DNA of 64,000 nt from Clostridia bacterium (GTDB lineage Bacteria; Bacillota; Clostridia; Christensenellales; Aristaeellaceae). The position numbers and the translations under genes are program-made. This document shows positions 26,435 to 34,318 of the stretch, in pieces. Position 1 is the stretch's first letter; every line of letters begins with the position of its first letter. The notes below the pieces were generated by a model. It searched no databases, was not told where the DNA came from, and worked only from the letters and a program-made list of their open reading frames with translations. The stretch covers positions 1 through 64,000 of the forward strand of contig JAFYVB010000017.1 of assembly GCA_017549335.1 (NCBI GenBank), read 5' to 3'.

Positions 26435-28080
26435 TGCAGCCACTTCTTCGCACTCAGATCATTGCCGTTGAAGTAGGAATCAACGTAATCCCAGCGCGCC
26501 TTCATATAATCCTGAATGTATTTGTATTCCGTTTCGGCGTCAAATTTGTACGTTTTGCTGAACTTGGGCCATTTGATCTGCTCGCGTTCCCATACGCCCT
26601 CCGCATCCAGCGCCTGATAATAATCGTCAAAGCGGGCCATCAGGCTGTCGTAGGAGAACAAACCGTTTTTGTTTTCGTTCCACTTCTCACGAAGGAGATC
26701 CGCAAAGCCCTGGGCATTAGTCTTGATCAGCCGCTCAAAGAGCTGATTGCTGGACAGCACCTCGATATCGCGCTTGCTGGCATTGTTGCGGCGACCGAAG
26801 GAGCCGTCCACGTCCCAGGGCACCACCAGCCATTTGGCGTCCTCGGCGGTGGCGTCCTCCATGATGAAATAGAGGTTTTTGTTCATGTTGCCCGTGGCGC
26901 CAATCGCCGTGATGTAAACGTAATAAGAAGCGAAATTATCCAGATCGATGTAGTTGCCGATCTCGGCGGCAAATTTATCGTCCTTGCTCTTGGCAACGAA
27001 GTACACGAAATCGTAAAATTCGTTCCAGTGCGCCTTCTTCACCACGTCTTCCTTGGGGAACTTGATCTCCATATTGTACCAGGTGGTGCGGTTGGCAGGT
27101 TTGTTGCCGCCCAGATTTTTGAAGGACATGATGTTCACGCCGTTCTTTTCGGCTTCCACCGAGCGGACGATACGACCGTTTTCCTTATCCAGATCGGCCT
27201 GCTTGCGGTCCAGCTTTTCCATCAGGCAGAAAAGACCCATGTACTTGCCGTTCATGATGACTTCACAGTACTCGCCTTCAATGGCTCCCGAATCCTTGCT
27301 CCACGGCAGGGTGTAGAATTCATCCCACACCTGCATGGCCACCATGTTGCGCACGCGCAGCTGATCGTTCATGGCGCCGGAGAGCACCCAGTCGTCATCC
27401 TTGCGAAGGCCCAGCAGCGATACCTTGCTCTGTCCGTCCGATTCATCCTTGAGATGGATGGAATAATTGTGCTTGTCATAGCTGAGGGAGGACTGGCCGC
27501 GGTATCCCACGGTGATTTTCGTGGTATAGGCCATTTCACTCTGCCCGTGAGCGGCATAATCGGTATCATACAGGGTCATGGTGCCGTTCACGTTATTGGC
27601 ATACAGGTCAGAGCCCTTGTAATCGATCACAGCCACAGGCAGCGTGGTAAAATAAACATAGAATACCGCGCGGCGGTTCTTGGTGGCAACGCGCACCGGA
27701 ACGTCCTCCCCCAGGGGCACTTCCACGTCCTTGCCATGGGAGAGCAGCTTGCCGTTTACCTCGATCGTTGTAAACGCCGCGCTGTAAGGCAGATGCAGCA
27801 CCGCCTCCGTGCTGCCCACGGGAATGGGGCAGATATAGGAAATACCTTCCGTCAGCTGCGGCCCTTTGATGGGGCCGATACCGTTCACAACGGGCGCCGT
27901 CATCTCGCGGTCGTAGGTACGTTTATCCTTTACATATTTTTTGTTGCCGCTCTGCTGCGTTTCTTCGCTGAGCTTCAGCGTGATCGTGCGGCTTTCGTCG
28001 GCCAGCGAAACCGCGCACAGCATGCACAGCAGCACCAGCACCATCAGGCAGATTCTTCCCGGATGCTTCAGGGGAGTCAC
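26431..28080 (-). CDS. Exported CotH-family protein kinase
   Basis: A 549-residue protein with an N-terminal signal sequence (about 1-27), an N-terminal beta domain and a CotH kinase domain from about 180 on. CotH features are visible: RGQSSLSYDKHNYSIHLKD, DWVLSGAMNDQLRVRN, NGKYMGLFCLMEKLDR and the metal/catalytic VPWDVDGSFGRR. CotH kinases phosphorylate spore-coat proteins in Bacillus; related exported copies in gut Clostridia have no proven substrate. GTG start at 28080 with GGAAAGG just before it; a later ATG is possible. Its stop overlaps the next gene, so they are coupled. Confidence 0.88.
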   Translation of the reverse strand: MTPLKHPGRICLMVLVLLCMLCAVSLADESRTITLKLSEETQQSGNKKYVKDKRTYDREMTAPVVNGIGPIKGPQLTEGISYICPIPVGSTEAVLHLPYSAAFTTIEVNGKLLSHGKDVEVPLGEDVPVRVATKNRRAVFYVYFTTLPVAVIDYKGSDLYANNVNGTMTLYDTDYAAHGQSEMAYTTKITVGYRGQSSLSYDKHNYSIHLKDESDGQSKVSLLGLRKDDDWVLSGAMNDQLRVRNMVAMQVWDEFYTLPWSKDSGAIEGEYCEVIMNGKYMGLFCLMEKLDRKQADLDKENGRIVRSVEAEKNGVNIMSFKNLGGNKPANRTTWYNMEIKFPKEDVVKKAHWNEFYDFVYFVAKSKDDKFAAEIGNYIDLDNFASYYVYITAIGATGNMNKNLYFIMEDATAEDAKWLVVPWDVDGSFGRRNNASKRDIEVLSSNQLFERLIKTNAQGFADLLREKWNENKNGLFSYDSLMARFDDYYQALDAEGVWEREQIKWPKFSKTYKFDAETEYKYIQDYMKARWDYVDSYFNGNDLSAKKWLQ

Positions 28081-28120
28081 ACCCTTTCCAAGTGTTTTTT
28101 GAGCAAAGTAATCCTTTTAA

Positions 28121-28149
28121 ATCATACACATAATATGCCGTTTGTGCAA
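28121..28149 (-). promoter_or_regulatory. Promoter of the CotH operon
   Basis: TTGCAC (28144-28149) and TATGAT (28121-28126) on the minus strand, 17-base spacer. Confidence 0.7.
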
Positions 28150-28198
28150 GTATTTTCGACGAAAAGCAGGGGGCAATTTACAGTCTTTTTACATTTTA

Positions 28199-28226
28199 AG
28201 AGCGGAAGCCGACGGCCTCCGCTCTG
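28199..28226 (-). terminator. Hairpin after the ABC exporter operon
   Basis: GAGCGGAGGCC and GGCTTCCGCTC form an 11-base stem with one G-U pair. The following run (TTAAAATG) is a poor U-tract, so termination may be partial. Confidence 0.6.
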
Positions 28227-28231
28227 ATTTA

Positions 28232-30124
28232 TTATTTCTTGGAAGACAATATTTCCTGCGCTCTTTCTTCTTCGAACTGGCTCATATAGAGTTTGTAGTA
28301 GCTGCCCTTTTGCCGCATCAGTTCCTGATGGCTGCCCATCTCCTTTATACCGCCGTTTTCGATCACCAGAATGCGATCGGCAGAGCGCACGGTGGACAAA
28401 CGGTGAGCGATAATAAAGGACGTTCTGCCCTTAAGCACCTGCGAAATGGCATTCTGAATGATGATTTCGGTCTCGGTATCCACCGAAGAGGTGGCTTCAT
28501 CCAGTACGAAAATGCGGGGATCGCCAAGGATCGCACGGGCAAAGGAGATCAGCTGCTTTTCACCGGTGGACAGGCGGTTGCCGCCCTCGCCCACGTCGGT
28601 ATCATAGCCGTTTTCCAGTTTCAGAATGAACTGTTCGGCATTCACCATCTGCGCGGCGCGGCGGATCTCCTCCTCCGTTGCATCCAGCTTGGAATAGCGG
28701 ATGTTATCGCGGATGGTGCCCGAGAACAGCCTCGGCTCCTGGAGGACGTAGCCCAGATTGCTTTGCAGCCACAGCTGGCTGCGCTTGCGGTAGTCCACGC
28801 CGTCGATCCTGATCTCGCCCGCCGTGGGTTCATAGAAACGGCATACCAGATTGACAACGGTGGATTTTCCGGCGCCCGTGGGGCCGACCAGGGCAATGGT
28901 TTCCCCCGCCTTAACGTGAAGATTGAAGTCCGAGAGCACTTTATCGCCCTCTTTATACTTGAAATCCACGTGTTCAAAGTCGATGTCGCCGCAGATCTCG
29001 GGCCAGTTTTCCCGCTTGGGATGGAAGCTGTCCCCAAAGACCGCCTCCACCTCGGGAGTATCCTTGATCTCGGCTTCGGTTTCCAGCAGGGTGATCACCC
29101 TTTCTGCCGCCGCCTGCGCCGACTGCATTTCGGACAGTACGCCTGCAATGCCGCGGACAGGCTCAAAGAACTGCACGGTGTAATTGACAAACACCTGGAT
29201 CACGCCCAGGGACATGGCGCCGGCCAGCACCAGATTGCCGCCGTGCCAGAGCGCATAGGCGGTGGCGATGGAGCCAAGAGAGATAACAATGGGCAGATAG
29301 GCCGCATTGATGGACGCTGCACGCACGGAGGAGCGGTGCATCTCCCGCGTCAACTCCGTAAACTCTTCTTCGTTCATTTCCTCGCGCACCAGCGTTTTGG
29401 TGGTCTTGGCGCCCATGATGCCTTCATTGAAGGAGCCCGTGATGCGGGAGTTGGTTTTGCGCACGGCGCGCCAGCTTTTAAGGATCTTTCTTTGGAACCA
29501 GAAGGAGATCAGCGCCAGCGGCGGCAAAACCAGCATGACTGCCAGCCCCAGCTTCCAGTTGATGGACAGCATGGTCGCCGAGCACATGATCAGCATCGCC
29601 ACGCCCCAGCACAGATCCAGCAGACTCCAGCCGATGGTTTCGCTCAGACGCTGAATATCGCTGGTCATGCGGCTCATCAGATGCCCCACCGGCATCCTGT
29701 CATAATAGGAGAAGGGCAGTTCCTGCAGCTTGTGGAAGGCTCTGTCACGGATGATAAAGCACACGCCCGTTTCGATCTTGGTTCCCAGATACAAAAAGGC
29801 ATAGATCATAGCCACCTGCATGGCCAGCGTGACCACATACACGCAGATAAAGCCTGCCATGGCGCTGCCGCCGAAGAAAAGGCAGCCAACAGCTTCAATT
29901 ACTTTCCCGATCAGATCCCGTTTTCCTGCGGGGTTATCGTAGATCAGAAAGTCGATGGCATAGCCGGTCATCAGGGGAAACAGTACGTCCAGCAGCGCCG
30001 AAACGGTCATACATACCGCCAGAACGATCAGATGTCCCCAGTATTCCCGGGAATAGCGCAGAAGCGTGCGCCACAAGCCCAGATCAAATTTTTGAGAATA
30101 ATCCTGTTCCTGTACCTGCTGCAT
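28232..30124 (-). CDS. ABC exporter half-transporter, subunit with complete Walker B
   Basis: A 630-residue fusion of six-helix membrane domain (about 20-325) and ATPase domain (about 375-615). Walker A GPTGAGKST, Walker B IFVLDEATSSVD with the catalytic glutamate, but a degenerate signature LSTGEKQL in place of LSGGQ. Together with the upstream subunit, which has the opposite defect, it matches heterodimeric exporters such as BmrCD, LmrCD and TM287/288, where one of two ATP sites is inactive. Its ATG overlaps the partner's stop as TAATG. Likely exports drugs or lipophilic compounds. Confidence 0.93.
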   Translation of the reverse strand: MQQVQEQDYSQKFDLGLWRTLLRYSREYWGHLIVLAVCMTVSALLDVLFPLMTGYAIDFLIYDNPAGKRDLIGKVIEAVGCLFFGGSAMAGFICVYVVTLAMQVAMIYAFLYLGTKIETGVCFIIRDRAFHKLQELPFSYYDRMPVGHLMSRMTSDIQRLSETIGWSLLDLCWGVAMLIMCSATMLSINWKLGLAVMLVLPPLALISFWFQRKILKSWRAVRKTNSRITGSFNEGIMGAKTTKTLVREEMNEEEFTELTREMHRSSVRAASINAAYLPIVISLGSIATAYALWHGGNLVLAGAMSLGVIQVFVNYTVQFFEPVRGIAGVLSEMQSAQAAAERVITLLETEAEIKDTPEVEAVFGDSFHPKRENWPEICGDIDFEHVDFKYKEGDKVLSDFNLHVKAGETIALVGPTGAGKSTVVNLVCRFYEPTAGEIRIDGVDYRKRSQLWLQSNLGYVLQEPRLFSGTIRDNIRYSKLDATEEEIRRAAQMVNAEQFILKLENGYDTDVGEGGNRLSTGEKQLISFARAILGDPRIFVLDEATSSVDTETEIIIQNAISQVLKGRTSFIIAHRLSTVRSADRILVIENGGIKEMGSHQELMRQKGSYYKLYMSQFEEERAQEILSSKK

Positions 30125-31947
30125 TACGCATTCACCTCTTTCGCAGCATGACGGGCTTCCTCTTCCTCCAGCGCAGTCTGAATATTGAAGATACGGCTGT
30201 ACAGCCCCTCCTGCGCGATCAGCTGCTTATGGGTTCCCTGCTGGGTAATACGCCCGTCCTCCACCACCAGGATCAGATCGGCCTGCGACAGCGTGACGAT
30301 CCGGTGGCTGATGATAATGGTCGTGGTATCGCGGCTGCGTTCCTTCAGCGCCTTGCGGATGGCGGCGTCGGTTTCGGTATCCACAGCCGAGAGAGAGTCG
30401 TCAAAAATGAGAATATCGTTTTCCTTCATCAGCGTGCGGGCGATGGCCACGCGCTGCTTCTGTCCGCCGGACAGCGTTACGCCCCGCTCGCCTACCACCG
30501 TTTCCCAGCCCTGCTCGCTCTGAAGAATAAACTCAAGGGCTGCCGCATCCCGGGCTGCACGGTCGATCTTCTCCTGCGCGGGCTCGCGCACGGCGATTCC
30601 CACGTTATCGCGGATGGACTTGGAATACAGGAAGGGCTCCTGCAGAACCAGTCCCACGCGGGAGCGGAGATACCCGCGGTCGATCCGGCTTATGTCCACG
30701 CCGCCGATGGTGATCTTGCCCGAATCGGGCGTAAACAGCCGCTGCAAAAGATGCACGATGCTGGACTTTCCGCTGCCCGTCGCCCCCAGAATGGCTACCG
30801 TCTTGCCCTGCGGCACGGTGAAGGACAGATCTTTCAGCACACTGCGCTGGTTATCGTAGCCGAAGGTCACGTTATCAAATACGATGTCGCCGCGCAGAGA
30901 GGGCTTGACCGCATCCGTTTCTTCGGGTTCTTCCTTTTCGTTCAGCACTTCCTCGATACGGGAAAGGGCCACGAAGCTTTTGCCGATGTCCGACAGCGTG
31001 CGTCCCAGCTGACGGATAGGCCAAAGCAGTTTGCCCACATAGCCCGTAAAAACAACCAGCGTACCCACGGTGATCTCCCCGCGGGCTGCAAAGAACACAC
31101 AGGCCAGCAAGGTAATGCAGCTCTGGGTCATGATCAGAGCATCTGAAACCGCCCAATATACCGACAGCAGCTTGCTGCACAGAAAATTCTCTTTGGTGAA
31201 GTTTTTATTGACGCGGTCAAATTTCTCCACTTCGTATTGTTGTCTACCAAACGCGCGTACCACGCGCACGCCGGTGAGACTTTCCTGCAGCATGTCGCTC
31301 AGACGCCCCTCAGCTTCATCCACACGGGTAAAGCTTTTATGCACCAGATTGAAAAACACATAGGCAAACGCAAACAGCACAGGCACCAGCACAAGGCTGA
31401 ACAGCGTCAGCCGCCAGTCCTTCATAAACAGAACGGTCAGCGCGACAACGATCATCATCACCGAGGAAAACACCGCCATCAGCTGATTGGACAGCGTTCT
31501 GCGCACAGTATCCACGTCGCTGGTGCAGCGCTGGATCAGATCACCCGTTTCTGCCTTCACATGATAGCTGAAGGGCAGACGCTGGATGTGGCGGTAAAGC
31601 TTTTCACGCAGGTGCAGCGCAGCGTTCTCGCCCGCGGTATTCTGCAGGCGCACCTTGGCGTAATTGAAGGCGCCGCCCACGGCGCTGACAGCCACGATGA
31701 GGATACCCACGATCCACAGATTTCTGGCCATAAAGCCCGGTCCGCCCCAGGAATCCACGATCCTGTTGATAAAAGCAGGCATGGCCGAAGGCTTTCCGCT
31801 CAGATAATAGTCCAGCGTTTCACCCAGCAGCAGCGGCGTTACATAATCCAGCGCCACCGAGATCACCGTGCAGATCGCCGCACCGATGAAAAACCGCTTG
31901 TTTTTCCCGATCAAACGCGCCATCAGCCGCACTCTTTTTTGATTCAT
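30124..31947 (-). CDS. ABC exporter half-transporter, subunit with degenerate Walker B
   Basis: A 607-residue fusion of six-helix membrane domain (about 15-310) and ATPase domain (about 350-590). Walker A GATGSGKSS and signature LSGGQKQR are complete, but Walker B is ILIFDDSLSAVD: the catalytic Glu is Asp. Paired with the next gene this gives one consensus and one degenerate ATP site, the hallmark of heterodimeric multidrug exporters. The gene is first in the operon and lies behind a leader ORF, a terminator and a hairpin over its ribosome site (31949-32280), which implies inducible expression. Confidence 0.93.
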   Translation of the reverse strand: MNQKRVRLMARLIGKNKRFFIGAAICTVISVALDYVTPLLLGETLDYYLSGKPSAMPAFINRIVDSWGGPGFMARNLWIVGILIVAVSAVGGAFNYAKVRLQNTAGENAALHLREKLYRHIQRLPFSYHVKAETGDLIQRCTSDVDTVRRTLSNQLMAVFSSVMMIVVALTVLFMKDWRLTLFSLVLVPVLFAFAYVFFNLVHKSFTRVDEAEGRLSDMLQESLTGVRVVRAFGRQQYEVEKFDRVNKNFTKENFLCSKLLSVYWAVSDALIMTQSCITLLACVFFAARGEITVGTLVVFTGYVGKLLWPIRQLGRTLSDIGKSFVALSRIEEVLNEKEEPEETDAVKPSLRGDIVFDNVTFGYDNQRSVLKDLSFTVPQGKTVAILGATGSGKSSIVHLLQRLFTPDSGKITIGGVDISRIDRGYLRSRVGLVLQEPFLYSKSIRDNVGIAVREPAQEKIDRAARDAAALEFILQSEQGWETVVGERGVTLSGGQKQRVAIARTLMKENDILIFDDSLSAVDTETDAAIRKALKERSRDTTTIIISHRIVTLSQADLILVVEDGRITQQGTHKQLIAQEGLYSRIFNIQTALEEEEARHAAKEVNA

Positions 31948-31948
31948 C

Positions 31949-31976
31949 GGACAAATTCACTTCCTTTCCTTTGTCC
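31949..31976 (-). promoter_or_regulatory. Hairpin enclosing the ribosome site of the ABC exporter
   Basis: On the minus strand GGACAAA (31970-31976) and TTTGTCC (31949-31955) are perfect repeats with a 14-base loop that contains AGGAAAGGAAGTG, the Shine-Dalgarno region; the ATG follows after one base. Upstream, TGCGCA repeats (about 32000-32030) can form a further stem. Confidence 0.6.
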
Positions 31977-32038
31977 ATACATTAAAGAAAGATATTATGC
32001 CGTGCGCAAATGCCCCGCTCATCTGCGCATAAGCATAC

Positions 32039-32072
32039 AAAAAGGCCGCCTGCCATGGCAGACGACCTTTTA
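32039..32072 (-). terminator. Attenuator terminator upstream of the ABC exporter
   Basis: On the minus strand AAAGGTCGTCTG...CAGGCGGCCTTT forms a stem of about 12 pairs with two G-U wobbles, followed by TTTTTGT. It lies between the leader ORF and the exporter gene, so it must be bypassed for exporter expression. Its 3' arm (CAGGCGGC) is also complementary to GCCGCCTG in the last codons of the leader ORF (32111-32118), a candidate antiterminator. Confidence 0.75.
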
Positions 32073-32099
32073 TTGCGCAAACAAACGGGAAAATCTCCC

Positions 32100-32198
32100 T
32101 TACGCTTTAACAGGCGGCTGCACACAGACAGATGCAAATGCACCAAAAAGACGCACCTTTGCCATGATTGCCAGTTTGCAGAAAATCAAATTCGTCAT
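32100..32198 (-). CDS. Leader peptide of 32 residues upstream of the ABC exporter
   Basis: A short ORF on the minus strand: ATG at 32198, TAA at 32100-32102, starting MTNLIFCKLAIMAKV and ending CVQPPVKA. It has the best ribosome site of the region (AAAGGAGG, six bases before ATG) and follows a near-consensus promoter, so it should be highly translated. Its codons 27-29 (CAG CCG CCT), which encode Gln-Pro-Pro, are complementary to the 3' arm of the terminator that follows. Ribosome position on these codons could therefore choose between terminator and antiterminator, as established for bmrB upstream of bmrCD in B. subtilis. The peptide itself matches no family I know. That it is regulatory is inference. 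Confidence 0.7.
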   Translation of the reverse strand: MTNLIFCKLAIMAKVRLFGAFASVCVQPPVKA

Positions 32199-32251
32199 GT
32201 TGCAGCCTCCTTTCTCAAATTTCATTTATTGGTAATTCATACCACGCGTGC

Positions 32252-32280
32252 ATTGTAGCACGCAGTTTTTCATCTGTCAA
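32252..32280 (-). promoter_or_regulatory. Strong promoter of the leader-ABC exporter operon
   Basis: TTGACA (32275-32280) and TACAAT (32252-32257) on the minus strand with a 17-base spacer; about 45 bases of leader precede the leader-peptide ATG. It begins ten bases past the pfkA stop. Confidence 0.85.
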
Positions 32281-32289
32281 CCCTCTTTT

Positions 32290-33351
32290 TTACAGCGCGT
32301 TGATGGTGTTGTACAGCTGACGGTTGAAGGGGCGCTTGGCCGCAAGCGCCGTGGTGATATCCTCGTGGAAGATCTTGCCCAGCTTCATGCCGATCACGCG
32401 ATTGGACAGGCCGTGATGCAACAGGTTTACCGCCATCACGCCGGCTTCAAAGGCAAACGTGGCGTCACGGGCCGTGGGACGGGCGCCGCGCTGGGTGTAA
32501 CCGATCACCGTCGCACGGGGCTCGGGACGGCTGCCGTCAGGCATGACGCACTTATAGTTGAGCACTTTGGCAAAATAATCCGCATTGATGGAATCATCCT
32601 CATGCACACGCTTGCCGTGGGCGGAAAGATAGCCGTACAGATCGAACTTCTCCATCATTTCCCAAGCGCCCTCGGCAACGACGATCGTGCTGCGGTAATT
32701 GCCGCGGTTGATCTGGCTCTGCAGACGGCGGGCAACGTCTTCAATATTCCACTGATCGGCTTCGGGCGCGATCACGATCTCCGCGCCGGTGGAAGCAGCG
32801 GTCATCAGGGCGATATCGCCGCAGTGACGGCCCATGACCTCCACCACGTGGGGTCTGTCATGGGAACGGGAGGTAGCACGGATGGAGCGCACGGCATCAA
32901 CGCACACATTCACCGCGGTGTCAAAACCCAGCGTCATTTCGGTATAAGCCAGGTCGTTGTCAATGGTGCCGGGGATACCGATGCAGGGAATGCCCTGCTC
33001 GCACAGCGCACGGGCGCCCTGGAAGCTGCCGTCGCCGCCGATGACGATCAGACCGGCCACGTCCATATCCCGCAGGATCTTCGCAGCGTTCTGCTGCACA
33101 GCCTTTTCCTTGAATTCAACGCAGCGGGCGGTGCGCAGACGGGTACCCGCCTGGTCAGCCATATCCAAAGCGTTTTCAAGGGTGAGATGTATGAAATCCT
33201 TCTCGGGATTCTTTCCCAGAAGACCATTATAACCGCGGTCCACACCGATCAGGGGCATATCATAAAGCGCTGCGCAGCGAGCGATCGCCGAAACAGCAGT
33301 ATTCATTCCCGGGCTGTCGCCGCCGCTGGTCAAAACAGCAATTTTCGACAT
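32290..33351 (-). CDS. pfkA: ATP-dependent 6-phosphofructokinase
   Basis: A 353-residue glycolytic kinase (fructose 6-phosphate to fructose 1,6-bisphosphate). GGDSPGMN (10-17), GGDGS (105-109, the Gly form expected for ATP rather than pyrophosphate use), and GTIDND (128-133, catalytic Asp131) are intact. It is about 30 residues longer than typical bacterial PfkA; the extra segment lies after VVAEGAWEMM and before TVIGYTQRGARPTARD. The start has AAGGAG and its own promoter. Confidence 0.95.
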   Translation of the reverse strand: MSKIAVLTSGGDSPGMNTAVSAIARCAALYDMPLIGVDRGYNGLLGKNPEKDFIHLTLENALDMADQAGTRLRTARCVEFKEKAVQQNAAKILRDMDVAGLIVIGGDGSFQGARALCEQGIPCIGIPGTIDNDLAYTEMTLGFDTAVNVCVDAVRSIRATSRSHDRPHVVEVMGRHCGDIALMTAASTGAEIVIAPEADQWNIEDVARRLQSQINRGNYRSTIVVAEGAWEMMEKFDLYGYLSAHGKRVHEDDSINADYFAKVLNYKCVMPDGSRPEPRATVIGYTQRGARPTARDATFAFEAGVMAVNLLHHGLSNRVIGMKLGKIFHEDITTALAAKRPFNRQLYNTINAL

Positions 33352-33406
33352 AAACGGAAGACTCCTTTCAAACTAACGATGCACTTGCCAAAAGTCCATC
33401 AGTATA

Positions 33407-33435
33407 ATTATAACATAGCCTTTAACATTGCGCAA
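33407..33435 (-). promoter_or_regulatory. Promoter of pfkA
   Basis: TTGCGC (33430-33435) and TATAAT (33407-33412) on the minus strand, 17-base spacer. Confidence 0.75.
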
Positions 33436-33506
33436 TTTCATTTTTTGTTATTTTTATCCACCTGCGCATCAAATAGTGTTATTTTTCGTCTTTTTATTGC
33501 ACATAA

Positions 33507-33536
33507 AAAGCGCCGCCCGTTTCCGGGCAGCGCTTT
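33507..33536 (-). terminator. Terminator of the secreted FMN-motif protein gene
   Basis: AAAGCGCTGCCCG-GAAA-CGGGCGGCGCTTT on the minus strand, one G-U pair, followed by TT. Confidence 0.85.
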
Positions 33537-33548
33537 ATTCGGAACAGA

Positions 33549-34184
33549 TTACAGAATGCTCTTGGTCTGCTCGATGCTCAGCACGTCGCAAACGAAGTAG
33601 AAAGAAGTGGCCTGACGGTCAGCTCCGGAGTAACCGGTGGCGAATTCGCCGGCGTCATAAGCTTCCTTGGTGAACTTCTGCTCGTAAACTTCCACGGTGT
33701 TCATGTGGATCAGGTAGGTGGTGCCGTCGATCTTCACCTGGATGGTGGAGCGGCCGCCGATGCCGGCAGCAGCCAAATTGCGGGCGTTCTGGCCGTCGGT
33801 CAGCTGGAAGACAACCTGATCGGCGCCGGTGCCGCGGCGGGTGTAGGTCCAGTCGCCGGCAGTGATCTTCACGTCCGCGCCGCCTTCATGATTGTCAACA
33901 TAGCGCCAGTAGCCGATGGTGGACAGGCCGGGGCAGCCGTCGGGATTGACGGTGATGATGTTCACGTGGGCGTTGTACATCTTGACGTAATCGGGAGCAG
34001 AGGCTTCCTTGGTGGTGGCAATGTCAGCACCCTTGGTGGTGAGCATGGCAGCCAGAGCGGCCATATCGGCTTCCGCCACGAAGGACTTGGTCAGGGAAGC
34101 GCCGGTGTAGGCGTCCACGGTTTCGGCCAGCACGCAGGGCATAGCCATCATGCATACGAGTACGAGAGCGATCAGCTTTTTCAT
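33549..34184 (-). CDS. Small secreted protein with an N-terminal flavinylation-like motif
   Basis: A 211-residue exported protein. Signal peptide 1-20 (cut after VLA), then within the first dozen residues of the mature chain DAYTGASLT (25-32 region), which fits the D-x-x-[ST]-G-A-[ST]-x-T pattern that ApbE flavinylates with FMN. The rest (YNAHVNIITVNPDGCPGLST, IQVKIDGTTYLIHMNTVEV) looks like a split beta-barrel, as in pyridoxamine-phosphate-oxidase-like flavin binders; that is a fold guess. The start at 34184 follows AAAGGAT. It has its own promoter with a palindrome in the spacer and diverges from lysR. Confidence 0.6.
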   Translation of the reverse strand: MKKLIALVLVCMMAMPCVLAETVDAYTGASLTKSFVAEADMAALAAMLTTKGADIATTKEASAPDYVKMYNAHVNIITVNPDGCPGLSTIGYWRYVDNHEGGADVKITAGDWTYTRRGTGADQVVFQLTDGQNARNLAAAGIGGRSTIQVKIDGTTYLIHMNTVEVYEQKFTKEAYDAGEFATGYSGADRQATSFYFVCDVLSIEQTKSIL

Positions 34185-34220
34185 GGGTATCGATCCTTTC
34201 ATTTTGAATTTTGCAACATC

Positions 34221-34249
34221 ATTCTATACGAATCGCAATTCGTGTTCAA
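34221..34249 (-). promoter_or_regulatory. Promoter with palindrome, upstream of the secreted FMN-motif protein
   Basis: TTGAAC (34244-34249) and TAGAAT (34221-34226) on the minus strand, 17 bases apart. The spacer is filled by ACGAAT-CGCA-ATTCGT (34228-34243), a likely operator; the divergent LysR gene is one candidate for the regulator. Confidence 0.65.
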
Positions 34250-34263
34250 ATTCAAACTATTTA

Positions 34264-34293
34264 TTGACCTATAAAAAACTTTTATGATACAAT
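34264..34293 (+). promoter_or_regulatory. Promoter of lysR-M20 peptidase
   Basis: TTGACC (34264-34269) and TACAAT (34288-34293), 18-base spacer, followed by AGGAGGG and the ATG at 34319. Confidence 0.75.
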
Positions 34294-34318
34294 ACGCATA
34301 TCAGGAGGGTTTTATCCC

